From Streptomyces geranii (GTDB lineage: Bacteria; Actinomycetota; Actinomycetes; Streptomycetales; Streptomycetaceae), in NCBI RefSeq assembly GCF_002954775.1, contig NZ_PJME01000062.1, positions 1-48,820 on the forward strand: a DNA stretch of 48,820 nt. The letters are read 5' to 3'. Both the position numbers and the translations under genes were made by a program. The notes under the pieces are model-generated. The model had not been told where the DNA came from. It saw only the letters and a list, made by a program, of their open reading frames with translations, and made no database searches. Positions 48,064 through 48,820 of the stretch are shown one piece after another; positions within the stretch are counted from its first letter, which is position 1; every line of letters begins with the position of its first letter.

Positions 48064-48675
48064 ATGAGTGCCTTGAGTGCCATGAACACCGTCAGACTGT
48101 TCGCCGCCGTGCTGCCGCCCGAGGACGTCTCCGGTCAACTCGCCGACGTGGTCGCCGGGTTGAGGAGCCTGCCGGGATCGGACGGGCTGCGCTGGACCGG
48201 CGTACCGGGCTGGCACTTCACCCTCGCCTTCTACGGCGAGGTCGCTGAGGACGTCGTACCGGAACTGTCGGAGCGGCTGGCGCGGGCCGCGCAGCGGACG
48301 GAGGGGTTTGCGCTGTCGGTGCGTGGGGGTGGGCAGTTCGGGCACGGGCGGGCCTTGTGGGCGGGGGCCGGTGGTGAGGTGGGTGTGCTGCGGGTGCTGG
48401 CCGGGTTGGCGGAGGAGGCGGGGCGCGGGGCGGGCGTCGAGATGGGGGAGCACCGGCACTACAAGGCTCACCTCACCGTGGCCCGCAGCCGGGAGGCCTT
48501 CGAGACGCGGCCTTACGTGGAGGTGCTGGACGGGTTCACGAGTCGTACGTGGACGGTGGGTGAGTTGGCGCTGGTGCGCAGCAATTTGCCCAGGGCGGGG
48601 GTGGTGGGGGAGCAGCCTCGGTATGAGGTGGTCGGGCGGTGGGTGCTGGGGTCTGGGCGGCGGGGTGGGGTGTAG
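48064..48675 (+). CDS. thpR: RNA 2',3'-cyclic phosphodiesterase (2H superfamily)
   Basis: A 203-residue enzyme of the 2H phosphoesterase superfamily (formerly 2'-5' RNA ligase). The two HxTx motifs are present: WHFTLAF (residues about 53-59) and KAHLTVAR (about 136-143). The N-terminus VRLFAAVLPPEDV is typical. It hydrolyses 2',3'-cyclic phosphate ends of RNA to 2'-phosphates; its physiological role in actinobacteria is unclear. ATG 48064 lies seven bases after TACGGT (48051-48056), suggesting a leaderless transcript; ATG 48082 is an alternative start closer to the conserved N-terminus. Interspersed repeat R3 follows the gene. Confidence 0.9.
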   Translation: MSALSAMNTVRLFAAVLPPEDVSGQLADVVAGLRSLPGSDGLRWTGVPGWHFTLAFYGEVAEDVVPELSERLARAAQRTEGFALSVRGGGQFGHGRALWAGAGGEVGVLRVLAGLAEEAGRGAGVEMGEHRHYKAHLTVARSREAFETRPYVEVLDGFTSRTWTVGELALVRSNLPRAGVVGEQPRYEVVGRWVLGSGRRGGV

Positions 48676-48684
48676 GGGCGTTTT

Positions 48685-48791
48685 TTCGCCCCCGCCGCCC
48701 CTACCCGTCCCATCCCGTTCCTGGGGGCTGCGCCCCCAGACCCCCGCTAGTCGCGCTGAACGCGCTCGTCCTCAAACGCCGGACGGGCTGG
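48685..48791. repeat. Interspersed repeat, copy R3
   Basis: Same element as R2: C-rich left part after a T6 run, hairpin CTGGGGGC-TGC-GCCCCCAG, and right part with CGCTGAACGCGCTCGTCCTC and AAACGCCGGACGGGCTGG. It begins ten bases after the thpR stop, so its hairpin may serve as that gene's terminator. Bases 48792-48820 show nothing further. Confidence 0.85.
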
Positions 48792-48820
48792 GTGGGTGGT
48801 GGCGGCCAGGTGGGTGGGCG

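Overview
This is high-GC DNA of the Streptomyces type. Wobble positions are almost all G or C, GTG and TTG starts are common, several genes look leaderless with a -10 box about 6-7 bases before the start codon, and the conserved genes are streptomycete ones: futalosine-pathway menaquinone genes, DUF3027, DUF2530, and a cold-shock protein with an extended tail. No rRNA, tRNA or CRISPR array was seen.

Left part (1-6.0 kb): the end of an IS5-family insertion sequence, a short conserved protein, a large secreted enzyme joining a cutinase-like domain, an NlpC/P60 peptidase and four SH3-like repeats, a membrane protein with an XRE-type helix-turn-helix in front of a lytic-transglycosylase domain, and an XPB-type DNA repair helicase.

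Centre-left (6.1-14.4 kb): a complete fxs locus on the + strand. It encodes a short precursor peptide ending in the FxSxx motif (FxsA), a TIR-like protein (FxsC), a 1350-residue MinD/TIR-like/NB-ARC/TPR protein (FxsT), a radical SAM/SPASM cyclophane maturase (FxsB) and a separate HExxH-type putative peptide beta-hydroxylase. The precursor and maturase classes are known, but why they travel with TIR and STAND-type proteins is not. This is the most interesting system in the window. The locus sits between the XPB helicase and its helicase-associated partner (15.7-18.3 kb), which are neighbours in mycobacteria. Two tiny secreted peptides lie just before the partner gene.

Middle (18.5-30.9 kb): mostly streptomycete core genes. 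They include a membrane protein, a HAD phosphatase, a cold-shock protein, mqnD and mqnB overlapping each other behind a lipoprotein gene, an MFS transporter, DUF3027, an SPFH/prohibitin-like protein and a sacsin/Hsp90-like ATPase.

Right-centre (31.0-41.2 kb): three paralogous secreted proteins share one promoter pattern, ACAACC-N17-ATCTGA, which suggests one ECF sigma factor. Between the first and second paralog lies a 7-kb accessory insert: a DUF7683-like gene, a polymorphic toxin with ALF repeats and a PD-(D/E)XK-like C-terminus, its overlapping immunity gene, a small secreted protein and a trypsin-like pseudo-protease with FG-GAP repeats. Perfect long hairpin terminators bound these units.

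Right end (41.2-48.8 kb): a P-type ATPase, a DUF2530 protein, an NCS2 purine permease with a tandem-repeat leader, a ribbon-helix-helix protein, a MarR regulator with a probable auto-operator, an MFS exporter started by TTG, and an RNA 2',3'-cyclic phosphodiesterase. Three copies of a roughly 100-base interspersed repeat occur at 18.3, 43.8 and 48.7 kb; one forms the 3' end of the DUF2530 gene.
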